Source: Lumnitzera littorea
Lineage: Eukaryota; Streptophyta; Magnoliopsida; Myrtales; Combretaceae
Reading direction: 5' to 3'
Assembly: GCA_024138015.1 (NCBI GenBank)
Contig: JAMXBB010000003.1
Location: forward strand, 37,198,878 to 37,262,877
Length of the DNA: 64,000 nt
Shown here piece after piece: positions 48,174-60,582 of the stretch. The translations under genes were made by a program, and so were the position numbers. Positions within the stretch are counted from its first letter, which is position 1, and the number at the start of each line of letters is the position of its first letter. Under the pieces are notes generated by a model. The model made no database searches. It saw only the letters and a list, made by a program, of their open reading frames with translations, and had not been told where the DNA came from.

Positions 48174-48699
48174 ACTAAATGAAAAAGGAACTCTATGAAA
48201 CTTAGCTTATTGATAAGTGAAACACCTGAAATTATTAAAGTTGAAATGTTTACAACTCTCCAAATGTTGCAACTTTAAAATAGAAGTATATCTTAACTTA
48301 TCATGAAGTAATTGAACTTCTTTATTACTCAACATTTGTTTAATAGACAACACAAATTCATTGTCAACAAAAGTAGAGATAGAAACAATGGCATAATTTT
48401 TTGCTTTAGAACTAAGGATATACAGTCCATCTAATGCTTAAGCAAATGCCATAACTATGTTAGAACTCAGGTCTTGAAACTAACAAGAATATGAATCAAA
48501 GACAACTTACAATGGGTTACAACTCAAAAGTTTTTTGTACTGACAATAGGTTGCAAGTAAATTTAGGAACATATAACACTCGATTAAGAACAAGTGACTA
48601 TAAAAGTCTAACTTTACCTACAACCATAGATGAAAGAGTAACCATTAGGTAATTTAATAAGCATAGGACACATGAGCTCAGAAGACTCAATAAAAGGTC

Positions 48700-49946
48700 A
48701 TGAAATGGAATGATGTGCTCCGAAGCACTAGTATCAACTATCTAAGAATTTGTCTTGTTATTTCGTTATTAGAACAACACGTATTAGTAGAAAGATGTTG
48801 CGCTATACCTGCTATGGAAACCTCATTTACAATAGCTTGCTCCTCCTTTTCTTTCATTAGCCGAAATACTTCTTAATAGACTTCCTACATAAATTGCTTA
48901 TTATAACTTTTGCCAAATGAAGAATTACTTGTATTAGAATTTGGAGACTCATCAAATGGCGTGTCTAGAGAAATAGGACTATGATTTGTTGTATCATGAA
49001 AATAGTCCACTACATTCACTTTTCTGTTTTTACTAATAAGCTTTCTTCCTTTAAACCAATCCGAATATCCAATAAGCTTGAAGCATGATTCCATAGAATG
49101 TCCCTTAGACTTGTAGTGCTTGCATATTAGCCCCTTTTTAAACTTTTGTCTATGAACAATAGATCTGTTAAACTACTGTAAAGCAGGAGAAGCATTAGAT
49201 TTGTTCATATTAAAGGCTAAAGCATCTTGGTCTAGATTCATAAGTCTAACAACTTACCTTTGTTTCTCCAGCTGCTTAACAAAGTAATAAGCTTGATTAA
49301 CTGACAGAAGAGGCTTCATTGACAAAATTTGGTTTAGAATCCCTTCATAAGCTTCATTGAGTCCCATCATAAACTGTAACAATTTGTTTTAGGACTTAAA
49401 CTCTGCTATCTTCTCCGTAAGAGTACAAGTACAATACTCCATCCTTCTACATTCACAAACCAAATAAGAATGCAACTCTTAAAGCTCATGCAAATACTTC
49501 TTGAGTTTATTGAAATACATGCTAACCAATTGATTGTTTTGCCTAAGATTCACGATCTCATATTATATTTGAAAGATAAGAGGACCATTAGCAGTTCCAT
49601 ATTGCTCCTTCACTTCCTACTATAGCTCTCATGTAAAGTTTATGTACAAGAAGTTCTAAGCCATCTTAGAAACCATTGAATTAAGAATCTACGACCACAC
49701 CATAGTCACATTGATTCCATTTGACAAAATCTACTGAATTTTCTTTTGGCTTGCAATCGAACCATCAACGAATCCATTTTTAACTTTAGCACCTAGTCCT
49801 AATTTTATTGATTTGCTCCAAGAAGTATAGTTGGTTCTGTTAAACGAAATATTTTCGATGCACATCCCACAGTTATTGAAACTAAAAATATAATACGATT
49901 CATTGATTGATATCTCCAATTGTTTATTCATTTTCAAGCAGATCAA
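48700..49946 (-). pseudogene. Copia gag and protease
   Basis: Gag begins near 49946 with FNRTNYTSWSKSIKLGLGAK, the typical copia N-terminus. The CCHC knuckle at about 49126-49085 reads CKHYKSKGHSMESC, so its second Cys is Tyr. The FKLIGYSDWFKGRK tail that often follows it is kept. The protease site near 48750 reads IVDTSASEHI, where the expected DTGA has become DTSA. Stops break the frame between these blocks. Confidence 0.8.
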
Positions 49947-50003
49947 TTAGAATGCAAAAGACATGTAGATTGATTCAGAAAATTAGGTTATAACCTAGTA
50001 TTA

Positions 50004-50018
50004 AGTTCTCTGATACCA
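50004..50018 (-). other. Primer binding site of the copia element
   Basis: TGGTATCAGAGAACT on the minus strand directly follows the 5' LTR end ACACA. It matches the 3' end of initiator tRNA-Met over TGGTATCAGAG. Confidence 0.85.
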
Positions 50019-50275
50019 TGTGTAAATTCTTGAAAATGTCGTTGTCATGTGAAGAATATTCGTAAGTAGAGAATAGGAAATATTGGTTGGAAGGAACAAA
50101 AGGACTTCTTATCTCCTTTAAGTAGTTACAACAGTATTTATACTAACTACAAACTAACAAACAAACAAAACAAACTAATAGCTAAGTAACAAAAAATATA
50201 GCTAAAAAACTAAAATAAAACTGATGTGGAAAATAAAACAAAGAAAAAAATAAATAAAAGCAAAATAATCTAACA
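50019..50275 (-). repeat. 5' LTR of the copia element
   Basis: It is 257 bp long, bounded by TG...CA, and abuts the PBS on its left and the CTCGT target duplication on its right. Confidence 0.88.
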
Positions 50276-50280
50276 CTCGT

Positions 50281-53200
50281 GAACAATGGGGTGCTAGGAA
50301 TTTTAATAGAACTAGAGCTTTAAGTTATGTGTCTTGCATGAATGGTTGTCGATTAGTAGACTTAAGTTTTGTAAGACCAAAATTTACTTGAGCTAATGAG
50401 CAAAATTAGCCAATTTAATTTAAAGAAGGCTAGATAGAGGGTAGTGTAACATACAATGGAGACATCTTTTCTTAAATACAAAAATTTTCCATGTTAGGAA
50501 AAGGTCTTCTGACCACTATGCTCTTCTCTTTCAAACTCATCCAATAGGATTATCCTTTATTAAGAATCATACCTTTAGATTCCAACCATGTGGTTTTTAT
50601 GTGAGGGTTGTATTCCTTTGATAAAATAAACCTAGGAAGAAACTACATCGAGGCCATTAAAGCCTTACCTCTAAAATTTAAAGCCTAGAATAGGCGTATT
50701 TTTGGAATTATAAAGCACCAAAAGAAAGAACTCAAGAGTAAACTATTTAGGATTAAGTCCCAACTAACAAATTGTCCTTCCTCAAACCTCATTGCCCAAA
50801 AAGATTCTATCAAACATAACTTAAACCTAGTTCTTGATTGAGAAGATAGTCTTTGGTAAATGAAAGCTAGATCCAAGTAGATTTTAGAGGGTGAAAGAAA
50901 CACTAGATATTATCAAGCTAGGGTTTTGCATAGGAGACCCAAAAATAGAATATTAGGGCTATAGAATAATGTAGGCCAATAGGTTTCTGACCCTAAGCAG
51001 TTGGATGCCTTTATTAATAATTACTTTAGGAACATCTTCTATACCTTTTTTTTTTTTTTTGTGACAACTAACATCTTCTATACAATTAGGGATGTTTGTA
51101 GGAGCCAAAACCCTATTAGCTCTGAACTCTAGGGCAGTTTGAGTAAAGAGGAAATAAATTATTAGGGAAACATGTAGTAGAGAAAGAAATTTTTGAAAGC
51201 TTATGCTCAATTGGTTCATAGAAAGCATCAGGGGATGATGGCCTTTACGCTTTTCCCTTTAAAAAATTCTAGCACATCATTAGATCCTCAATTAACATTT
51301 TAGTCTTAAATATCTATTTTTCATACAAAATGCCCCAAGCTCTAACAAAAGCTCATATTTGTTTGATCCTAAAGAAAGCTCAAGCAACTCAAGTCACTAA
51401 CTTTAGACCTATTGGTTTGTGTACTACATTGTACAAAATAATCATGATGGTTTTAGTTAGAAAACTTAAGCCTTATTTGGACAAGCTTGTCTACCTAATG
51501 CAATTTAGTTTATAGCTGGAAGGAAAGTTGTAGATAATGTCATAACCATAAATGAATTATTGTACTCATTTAATAGGAAAAGGGAAGGGATTACTAGATG
51601 CTTATCAAGTAGGACCTCTATAAAGCTTTTGATTCCCTTGAATGGGATTTCATTCATTGGTCCCTAAAATCATTAAATTTTCCTCTTTGGTAGATAAAAT
51701 TGATTTTGAGTTGCCTCATGGAATCCTCATCTGAAGTCTTAATCAATGGTAAGCCTTCACAAGCTTACCTTCCCAATAAGGGAATTGATTAGGGAGATCA
51801 TCTTTCTCCCTATTTATTTATTTTATGTCTTGAGATTTTGAGTAGAAAAATTGAAAGTGAGGTCCAAAATAAGATATGGAAACCAATTAAAATTAGATGC
51901 ACTAAAATCCTGTTCTCCCATCTGATGTTTGCTGATGATGTTGTGCTTTATCCAATTGCTTTTGAAGAAAATTCAAGGGAAATTAATCAAATTCTAGATT
52001 GGTTCTCCAAAACTTCGAGTCTATTTGCTAATAGAAGTAAATCAAGAGTTTTCTTATCAAGAAACACCCATCATAATCTTAAGAAAACTATTGTAGATAT
52101 ATTAGGAATGAAAGAGCTTAAATCCTTTAAAAGATATTTGGATATCCTCTAGATAAAGGCCAAAAACCAAAAGCTACAGACTCAATTTTATTATAGAAAA
52201 GGCTCACTAAAAGCTATCTAGCTAGAAAGCAAGGACCTTAAGCATGGTTAGTAGAATAATATTAGCCTAATATGTCCTTTATGCTCTTCCCACTAATTAC
52301 ATGCAGATGGGTCAATTACTTAAGTTTGTTGTTGATAAATTAACCTAAATCATTACTCATTTTTTAGTGGGTAAGAACAACAGACAAAAGAGCTATTCAC
52401 TAGGTTAATTGGGAATAAGTAGCAAAGCCAATAAGGGATGAGGGACAAGGGCTTTTGAATCTGCATGCAAGAAACAAAGCTTTTGCAATATGAAGATTTT
52501 TTAACCTACAACAAAAGTAGGTCCCATAGACTACTCTTATTAAAGGTAAATATAAGAAACTAAGTTACAAAGAACATGCTGTCAAAACTCCTTGTTCATC
52601 CCTTGCAAAGGAATTAATTGACAACAAGATATTGGTACAACATTCCCTTTATACAATTTTAGGTAATGGTAGAAACACATGTTTTTGGTAGGATACATAG
52701 AGTAAACTAGGATCAATTTGAAGGCTCTCCCAAGGACCCCTTACACAATAGATTGAAAATCATATTGTCTATGATTGTTGGACTTCATTAACTAGCTAGT
52801 GTGAAGAGAGTTTAAGCTTTGCTATATTAGAGTATCTCTATTCAATGATTGCCCTTATTATTTTACATGTCAATAAAGAGGATCAAAGAGTTATGGGGGA
52901 TGGGTATAGGTTTAGACCAACAATTTAAGATATACATCTCTCATTACTTCCTAAAAAGAATATTAGCTTAGATGTTAAATGGATTTGCCATACAATTCTC
53001 CCTCCAAAAGTCAAGGTCTTCCTATGGAGACTTTACGTAAATGCCTTGCCAACTTTTAAAAACCTAAGACAAAGGGGCATTCATATTTACAATTCATGTT
53101 ATAGATGTAGTGTAAATGAGCATTTAATGCATATTTTTCTCTCCTATCCCTGTATATTTCCAATTATCTCTTAAGGGAAAATTGTTGCATGTCATAACTT

Positions 53201-54113
53201 AACTTCACAAACTACTTGTTTCAATTAGATTAAAGTTGATTGCCATATCAAACGAGTTGAGTTAACTCAAACCCTACCTCCAAATCCTTTTGGCTTTGCT
53301 ATTATGCTTTGGAGCATTTGGTATGTTAGGAATTTTGCAATTCATCATGTGAACAATTTATCTTAAACATTAATGCAGGATATTAGAGCTTAAACACATG
53401 AATTATGGGCACATTTGAAACATACAAAAAAAAAAAATCTTCAAAATTGAAATACAAAGCCTCTACTAGATACCTCTAAAGCATGATTAGGTGTGTTTGC
53501 AAATGGATGGCTCAGTCCTTCAAAATATAGGTAAAGCAACATTAGGTGGTGTTATTAGAGATTCTACTAGGCAATGGATTTTTGGGTTTGCAAAAAAGCT
53601 TCGTAAGTTAGACATTCTATCTATTTAGCTATAAGTTTTGTATTGAGGCCTTAAATATTGCATTGAGAGAGGTTCTAAGAATATTGAAATCTAATTGGAC
53701 CCTATTGCAGCTACCTATCTACTAAATGAAAAGGCTACTATTAATTTTTCTTTTCATCATGTTGTTTATGCTTGTAGGGAAAGTTATTCTAACTTTAGAA
53801 GTGGAAGATTGAAGCAATTCTTAAAGAACTAAACAAAGTGGTTGATGCATTAGCAAGGTGGATTCAGTTAGATGATCAAGAATGTGTTTTGTTTCCCTAC
53901 CCTTCATGATTTGTTTGTCCTTGCTTCTGAAGGACATTTCCTCTTATGACATGCATTAAAGGCCAAGTTACTTGATATGTCATGTTTGGGTAATATGTAC
54001 TTAGTAAACTCTAAAGCTGCAAGCTCTTGTCTTATAATGCCTAATCCCTCTTGTAGTTAGGCTTTTATTTGTACTATTAATAATATATTCTTATTAACCC
54101 AAGGAAAAAAAAA
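50281..54113 (+). pseudogene. L1-type LINE, copy B, main part (endonuclease C-terminus to poly(A))
   Basis: The endonuclease C-terminus reads CRLVDLSFVRPKFT near 50350. RT has a 61-codon open piece at 51330-51515 (AHICLILKKA, NFRPIGLCTTLYKI). A second, at 51838-52152, includes MFADDVVLYPIAFEE with the two catalytic Asp intact (FADD at 51928-51939). The zinc-binding motif near 53095-53150 has decayed: CYRCSVNEHLMHIFLSYP, with the last Cys changed. A C-terminal RNase H is traceable at 53480-53900. It ends in an A tract at 54101-54113. Unlike copy A, RT here is uninterrupted by the 6.9-kb insertion. Confidence 0.84.
51032..51083 (-). repeat. Tiny poly(T) insertion with 13-bp flanking duplication (copy B)
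   Basis: ACATCTTCTATAC at 51032-51044 and 51071-51083 flanks 26 bp made of a T run and GTGACAACTA. It is the same event as at 9405-9456. Confidence 0.55.
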
Positions 54114-55079
54114 ACAAGAGTTCAAAACTATCTTGAAATGATAAAATAAAAAAAATTAGTCGTTTTTAGAAGGTTTGTACATTATGAAATTAAATGTACA
54201 TTATTTTTCATAAAATTTAGATATTTATTTGGACACTATATCTAGCTGATTTTAATGAAATGTGCTATTTCGAAAAAGTCATCTTGTAAGAAACTAATTG
54301 TTGTTAGAGTTACAATTAGAGATATTGTTTCTTAATTGAGAGCCTCTCTCTTACCATCCCTTACTCATTCTTCGACAACGATTTCTCACCTTCTCTTCAC
54401 TCTAGACAAGAGCATTAGTGGAAATAGGAGGAAGTAGGCCAGTCGTGTCATTCATAATGGAAAGAAAGATATTGCTACTTCACCTCTTTCTTTGACTTGG
54501 TTGGTAAGTTGCACATTGGAAATAAGGGATTTATAAGATGGAAGATAATTTCTTTTTAAACTTGAAAGGGACTAATAAACATAATTTCAATTTCAAGCAT
54601 CTTGATATAAAAGAAATTCAACTATACTAACTCTCTAATGAAGAGTACCTTAAAAACCCATAAAAAATTGAAAAAAGATAATTGGTTTTAGGTTGGATAA
54701 CCAAACCAAGAACTTGTTAAAGAGGTGAGGTCCTTATCTAGAAATGGGAATGTTAGCATCTTGTCTATAGCTAAGATTGTGTAAAGGGCACCAATAGCTA
54801 AAAAGAAAAAAAAATACAGATATTACACATCAAGTGTTATGTATACATGATATGTAAATAAATTGTAGGTACAAATAATAATGGATGGAGTAATTTCTAA
54901 ATAAATTACCATTTATGATTTGCACATAACATATATGTCAATATTTCATTAATATTTATACACTAAATATGTATAACACATGACATATATTACCTACTAA
55001 ATTGTCTTTATAGTGACATTGGTCACCTTCACTTTAAGTTTCTTTTCAATTGGATTTGGAAAAGCTTAGCTCTGTAACA
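54114..55079. other. LINE 3' flank, end of segmental copy B, then intergenic
   Basis: To about 54890 the sequence follows copy A beyond its poly(A) tail. After that the two diverge. No gene is supported. Confidence 0.5.
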
Positions 55080-55500
55080 CTATATTTGGAATAAAGGTAA
55101 GAAAATTGAAGGAAAGAAATGAGAGGAAAAAAAAAATATGGAGGAAATAAAATGGAAGGAAAAATACCTATTTGGATGACAAAGGAAAAAAAAAAAAAGA
55201 ATGAATGATTATAGACAGAAAGTATATTTGATATCTTTTCAAAAGCTCGTTAAAATATCAAAATACCCTTAAAATTTCAAAATGCCTTTTTAGTATAAGG
55301 GTATTTAAATAAATTCAAATATTTTTCTTACAAATTCTCTCTAAATTATAAGGATTGGTTTTTGGTTGGGGTAATGGAAGATTTTGAGTTAAAATTTCAT
55401 TTCCTTCGCTTTTCCTTCTTTTTCCAAATAAGCAGAAGGAATTAAGAAGAAAACTCTAATTCCTTCACTCTTTCTTATTTCCCCCAAATGAAAGAATTCA
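55080..55500. mobile_element. Possible foldback MITE
   Basis: A purine-rich left arm (TTTGGAATAAAGG, GAAGGAAAG, GGAGGAAATAAAATGGAAGG) is mirrored by a pyrimidine-rich right arm (CCTTCGCTTTTCC, CCTTCACTC, TTATTTCCCCCAAA). The arms could form a long imperfect hairpin of about 400 bp. No clean target duplication was seen, and simple-sequence bias could mimic this. Confidence 0.35.
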
Positions 55501-58500
55501 AGAATTTTTTTGACCAAAGGTGACACATAGGTCAAAATCTTTTAACTGAAATTACATATGAAGACACTTTACACCAATAATTTATTCTTAGTTTGAAGAA
55601 AATAAAATGTATATTTACCACAATTTGGAAAAGTATAATTGGTTTCGAGTGATTTTGGTGGTCATTTTTGGGCAACAATTCAGAGGAATTCTCATTTCCA
55701 TTTTTTGACACTACTTTAATCTTTAATTGGTGATGCTACCTAGCTAGATTCTTTTTTCCAATATTATTTTTTCTATCATGAGATATCTCGCCACATAATA
55801 GTAGCTCCCTTTTCAAAAGTTTTGGTTCTACTTTCCCTTTTAAATGAGACTAAGTAGTGAATATTTTTCCTAATCATTGCAAAAACTCACCACTCCATAC
55901 AAATCCTCAAATAAAGCTATCTCTTCCTCATTTCTCCTATACGTGCAATAATGATAACAAATAGCTTTTCTCTCATTCTTCTTTTTTTCCATCAAGCCTG
56001 AACTCGGCCTCATTATTTTTTTTTTAAATTTTGTTTCTTTGAATATTTTCAATATTGTTAATTTCTTCCATAGTTTAGTAATATGAAGAAAGGCATATCT
56101 TATATTATTTTGATGTATATTGTACATTTTTGTACTTTTCTTTTAATAAAAAAATAACATGTATAATAAATTTATATTTTTTATGCTCTTTGATGAAGAT
56201 GTTGCATTTAAAATGTGTCGTTTGTAAATATGAATAGAATTATGTAGTTTGTAAATTAGAAACATTATTGTTATTGTCGGCTTTTTTTTTCTATTTTCTT
56301 TTTCTCTTTAGACATAGTTTTTGCAAGTTCTTATATTTTAATGCAATACTAAAGGCTTTGTGTTTTAACATATATATTTTTGGAACGTTTGACTTGAGTT
56401 TTCAAAAAAACTAGTTTGCCAAATTTCTAATTCAATCAGTCATTTTTGTGTAGTTTTTTCTTATTAAACTTTTTTACCTCAAAAGTCAACCTAGGGTTTT
56501 TTTTTTATTCAAATACCTAACCATAATGTCCTTTTAAACTCGTTTTAGTTCCAAAATACTCTAATTTTAAAATAATTCCAATCAATAAATTATTCATACG
56601 TGCATAATTCTACAAAATTCCTTTTTTTTTTCATTAGCTTCTACATTCCCTTTTAACTAATCATGGAATTTAAAGATCATTAGTAACTGTAGTTAAATTC
56701 CTAAGTTTGTTGTTCAAATTTCTCAAATCATAAGAATATGCACCTAAAAGGTTGTTTTATGTTGTTTTCCTTAGAATTAATAATTTTTATTAGGTTCCAA
56801 GCTTTAATTGTAATCGTAAAATAGATTAATAAACTGTCATATCCCATACAAGAAGAGTTATAATAATCTCGATGTATAAACTAACCTAAAATAGAAGTTG
56901 ACTTCACAACTGTTATCGTAGATATAGTTCACACATAGCATACACGACTCAACTAGCTTAAAGTGTCCATTCTAATACTTGTGAATAATCAAGCATGTAG
57001 TATAACTTTACAAAATACTTGTTCTATATAATCTGTTGTCTTATAACACAATAGTACTTACATAAACGTCTCATATCTAGAGTTATAATTTACAATAAGA
57101 ATTTACCAAAATTCACAGGTTTTGTAGACTATTTACAATAAGTTAGGAAACTAGTGGGTATTCTAGGAAATTCTCAATTAGTTTCCTTAAAATTCAAAAG
57201 AAAAGAAAAAAGCTCAAGTTTAGTTGATTCTTTATTCATTACTTTCCCAATCAACAACACACTAACTTGGGGATAGTTGTATCTAAACATCCTGATCTTT
57301 ACTCAATACCTATGAAAGAGTCCATAAGAGCATGAGCACAATTAGCTTAATAAGTGGAACAGAGTTAAAAGAGTACTAAACAATCATAGGTAAGGTTATT
57401 AATTATGATGAAATACAATCAATCATAGAAAACATCACACAATGTTATTCAGTTAATTATGAGATTAGAGAAATTACATCCACTACAACCTAGATTGAGG
57501 AGTTTTATTACAACTCAAATCAAACTAAACCCAAGCTTAAGCAATAGAGAATACCCTCCTCCTGTGACCACCTTTAAACTATGGCCGTTACCCTTACTGT
57601 AACCTCTTCGCTTTAGTTCGATTAAGGATGGGAAAATGATCATTTTAGCTATCCTCATTAAAGGAAGTCAGTATTTAGCTTGACACTCCTAATCGTTTCC
57701 CTTAACAAGTGTTATGTATGTCCAATTTTGTTGTGGTCAAATCTTTATTAATTGTAATTAGGGCTGACTAAACAAGTTCATACAATATAAAAATAATGTG
57801 ATCATGTAGAATAGCACATAAAGGAGTTCAACTCCTGTTATAACTGAATACCAAATACACGCATGGAATGCGTACAAGCAACTAATTACAAATATAAATA
57901 CTCTTAAGTCTCTAGATACTTTAACACAATATCCCAACCAGCAATAAAGCTACAATCCCAACTTATTTGTTCAAATACTCACTATGGGAGACTCGGGTTG
58001 TTAACGGTCTAACCATTGGAAGATCTTATATATACAAATAAAATATATTATCATAATAATATATAGTTTTAATATATATATATATATATGTATATCGAGT
58101 TAAGTTTTTAATTATTAATAATATATGTGATTATACTATTATGTATAATATATTATTTCAATCATATCAAAATGTACTTTTAATTATTTAAGTTATATTT
58201 TAATTTTGGTAAGGTTATCGTAATACGTACATTCTAATAATATTATAGAGTTATAGGTTATATTATCTAAAATTGTCCAATTTTAATAAAAATAGTATCG
58301 TTGAGTTTATACAAACCAACGATATGTATTATAGGTCCTATTTTTAGAAATGACTACAAGAAATTTGAGTTTTTAATACAGTTATACGTATCTGATTAAA
58401 TATTATCGTACTATACGTATTTTATGTTATTAAACTATATTTTGCCTAATTTGTTAATATATTTCTATAATAAGGGTATTATCTAATCTTTATACAACTA

Positions 58501-59811
58501 TAACATATCTCGGTTTTTAAAATATCATTAAATATATTAAAAATATACTTTTTTATCCAATCTGACCAATGCATATATAGATAGTTTTTATTCAACTTTT
58601 TATCATATTTTAACCTATTATTACTAAAAATACATCCCAATTCATAAATTAAGCCATTTTACTATGCAAATTCATCTATTTCATAAATTAAGCTTTACTA
58701 CGTAAATTTGTAGTAAATAGCTCGGGTTACCAAATAATTCCCTAATAGAATCCTAAAAATATGGGGAATTCAATCATCACTTGTTTCTAGGTTTTCGATT
58801 TTTTACTTATATATTCGAAATTACGATTTTACACCTAAATTATACTTAATCACACAAATATGATTCTTTTTGCACAAAATTATTTCTAACTTATCCTAAC
58901 ATCATTATACTTCATTAGAAATCAATATAGGTCAATTTCACCATTTAATTTCATAAATCCTATTTATTTCACATTTTCACCTTAATTTCTAGTTATTTTT
59001 AATTTGAAAAATACAATAAATATTAAAAATACTCAAATAAAAAATTGGGATACGTTGCAATTATCTATATATCATGTATATCCTACAAAAAAAATTTGAG
59101 TTAGAAACAACATCATTTGATATATTTATTTTGAAAGCCAAAATTAAGATCAATAATGACTTTATTAAGAAAGTATAATAAATATTCCAAATTTTTCAAA
59201 AATAAAAATATCACACAAAAGCATGTATGAAATAATCTAAATATAATTTTTTTCAAAATTTTTTAGGTGGATTTACTATTTTTGAAAAATTATCGAAAAA
59301 TATGGTAAAAGTTTGACTTTGGCGTTCTTGGGTACTCTGATGGCCATAGGGTAATGGTAGATTGTTGGACCTATTGGGCATAGGATGGACTACTTAGGGA
59401 TGGTTGAGTTCCATAGTAGATTCACTTTTGGGTTGGGTTCTAGCTTAGCTCGGTAATCCCTCTATTTTCACTTTTTTTTTCTTTTTTTTTTCCTAATTCC
59501 CTAAAGCTTTATATCATTTCCTAAGTTTTTAGGTTGTAAAATATTGCATGTTTGGAGTCACTCTCATTTTTATAGCACCTAAGGTTGATTGTAATATTTT
59601 TTATTATTTTTCTCATCATTTTTCTTCCTAATATCTAAGGTGTGTCCTATCCTTAGGTAATTACTCTTTGATTTAGCTTGCTAAACTCATAGGAGGAAGC
59701 CACAAATATTTTCCAGTTGATCCAGCAATTTCTAACCGTTTTGAAGCCAATTGGATAAGCTTTTGTAGATAATTTGCTTAAATATTAATATTATATATAT
59801 TATATTAGTAT
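55501..59811. other. AT-rich intergenic DNA, no supported gene
   Basis: Long A/T runs dominate. The ORF at 55870-56127 is an AT-rich chance frame. About 57480-57720 and 59300-59460 are less AT-rich islands that may be LTR fragments. No protein motif, RNA gene or paired repeat was recognised. Confidence 0.4.
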
Positions 59812-60582
59812 TTAGTTATTTTACTAATATACAAGTATATATTCTATGTATATATCACATGTAGTATATAACTATACTTGTATAATTATGTTTCTAACGT
59901 ATCTTTTATTTTTAAGATATATTTCTTAATTATTTTAATTAATTCAACGTATAATATACACAATTAAGTAATTTAAGATTAATTTATGGGTATAATTATT
60001 ATTTATACCAGGTACACTCATAAAAATACATACATATTTATATAGTAAATTATATTATATTATCTCATCTCATTTTATAGCTCAATTAACTTATCTCTAA
60101 ATTCTCATTGCATTCCGAGTTTGATTTTAAGGATTTTAAGCAATTTAGTACTATATTACATAATCATACTTTTAGAGGAAAAACTTGGATTTTGGGNTTA
60201 GTTATTTTATTAATATACGAGTATATATCCTATGTATATATCACTTGTAGTATATAACTATACTTGTATAATTATGTTTTTAACATATCTTCTATTTTTA
60301 AGACATATTCCTTATGTATTTTCATGAGTTCAACACATAATATACACAATTAAGTAATTTAAGATTAATTTATGGGTATAATTATTATTTATACCAGGTA
60401 CACTCATAAAAATACATACATATTTATATAGTAAATTATATTATATTATCTCATCTCATTTTATAGCTCAATTAACTTATCTCTAAATTCTCATTGCATT
60501 CCGAGTTTGATTTTAAGGATTTTAAGCAATTTAGTACTATATTACATAATCATACTTTTAGAGGAAAAACTTGGATTTTGGG
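59812..60582. repeat. 385-bp direct tandem duplication with an N at the junction
   Basis: Copy 1 is 59812-60196 and copy 2 is 60198-60582, equal in length. The first about 139 bp differ at roughly 10% of sites, while the last 246 bp (59951-60196 versus 60337-60582) read as identical. The single ambiguous base of the window is 60197, exactly between them. Confidence 0.9.

Larger units (their letters stand above)
45228..50275 (-). mobile_element. Ty1/copia retrotransposon, minus strand, structurally complete, coding-dead
   Basis: The element has LTRs at 45228-45549 and 50019-50275, beginning TGTGTAAATTC and ending AATCTAACA on the plus strand. Target duplications are CTTAT (45223-45227) and CTCGT (50276-50280), diverged at two positions. 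The empty site is in copy A near 8640-8650. The order from right to left is LTR, PBS, gag, protease, integrase, RT, RNase H, PPT, LTR, which defines Ty1/copia. LTR identity is roughly 90% by eye apart from a length difference of 65 bp. Confidence 0.92.
42972..54890 (+). repeat. Segmental duplication, copy B
   Basis: It is collinear with 98-20408 in direct orientation. Without the copia insertion at 45228-50275 it is about 6.9 kb. It carries the more intact Em gene and a LINE with an empty site for each insertion found in copy A. Confidence 0.88.
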
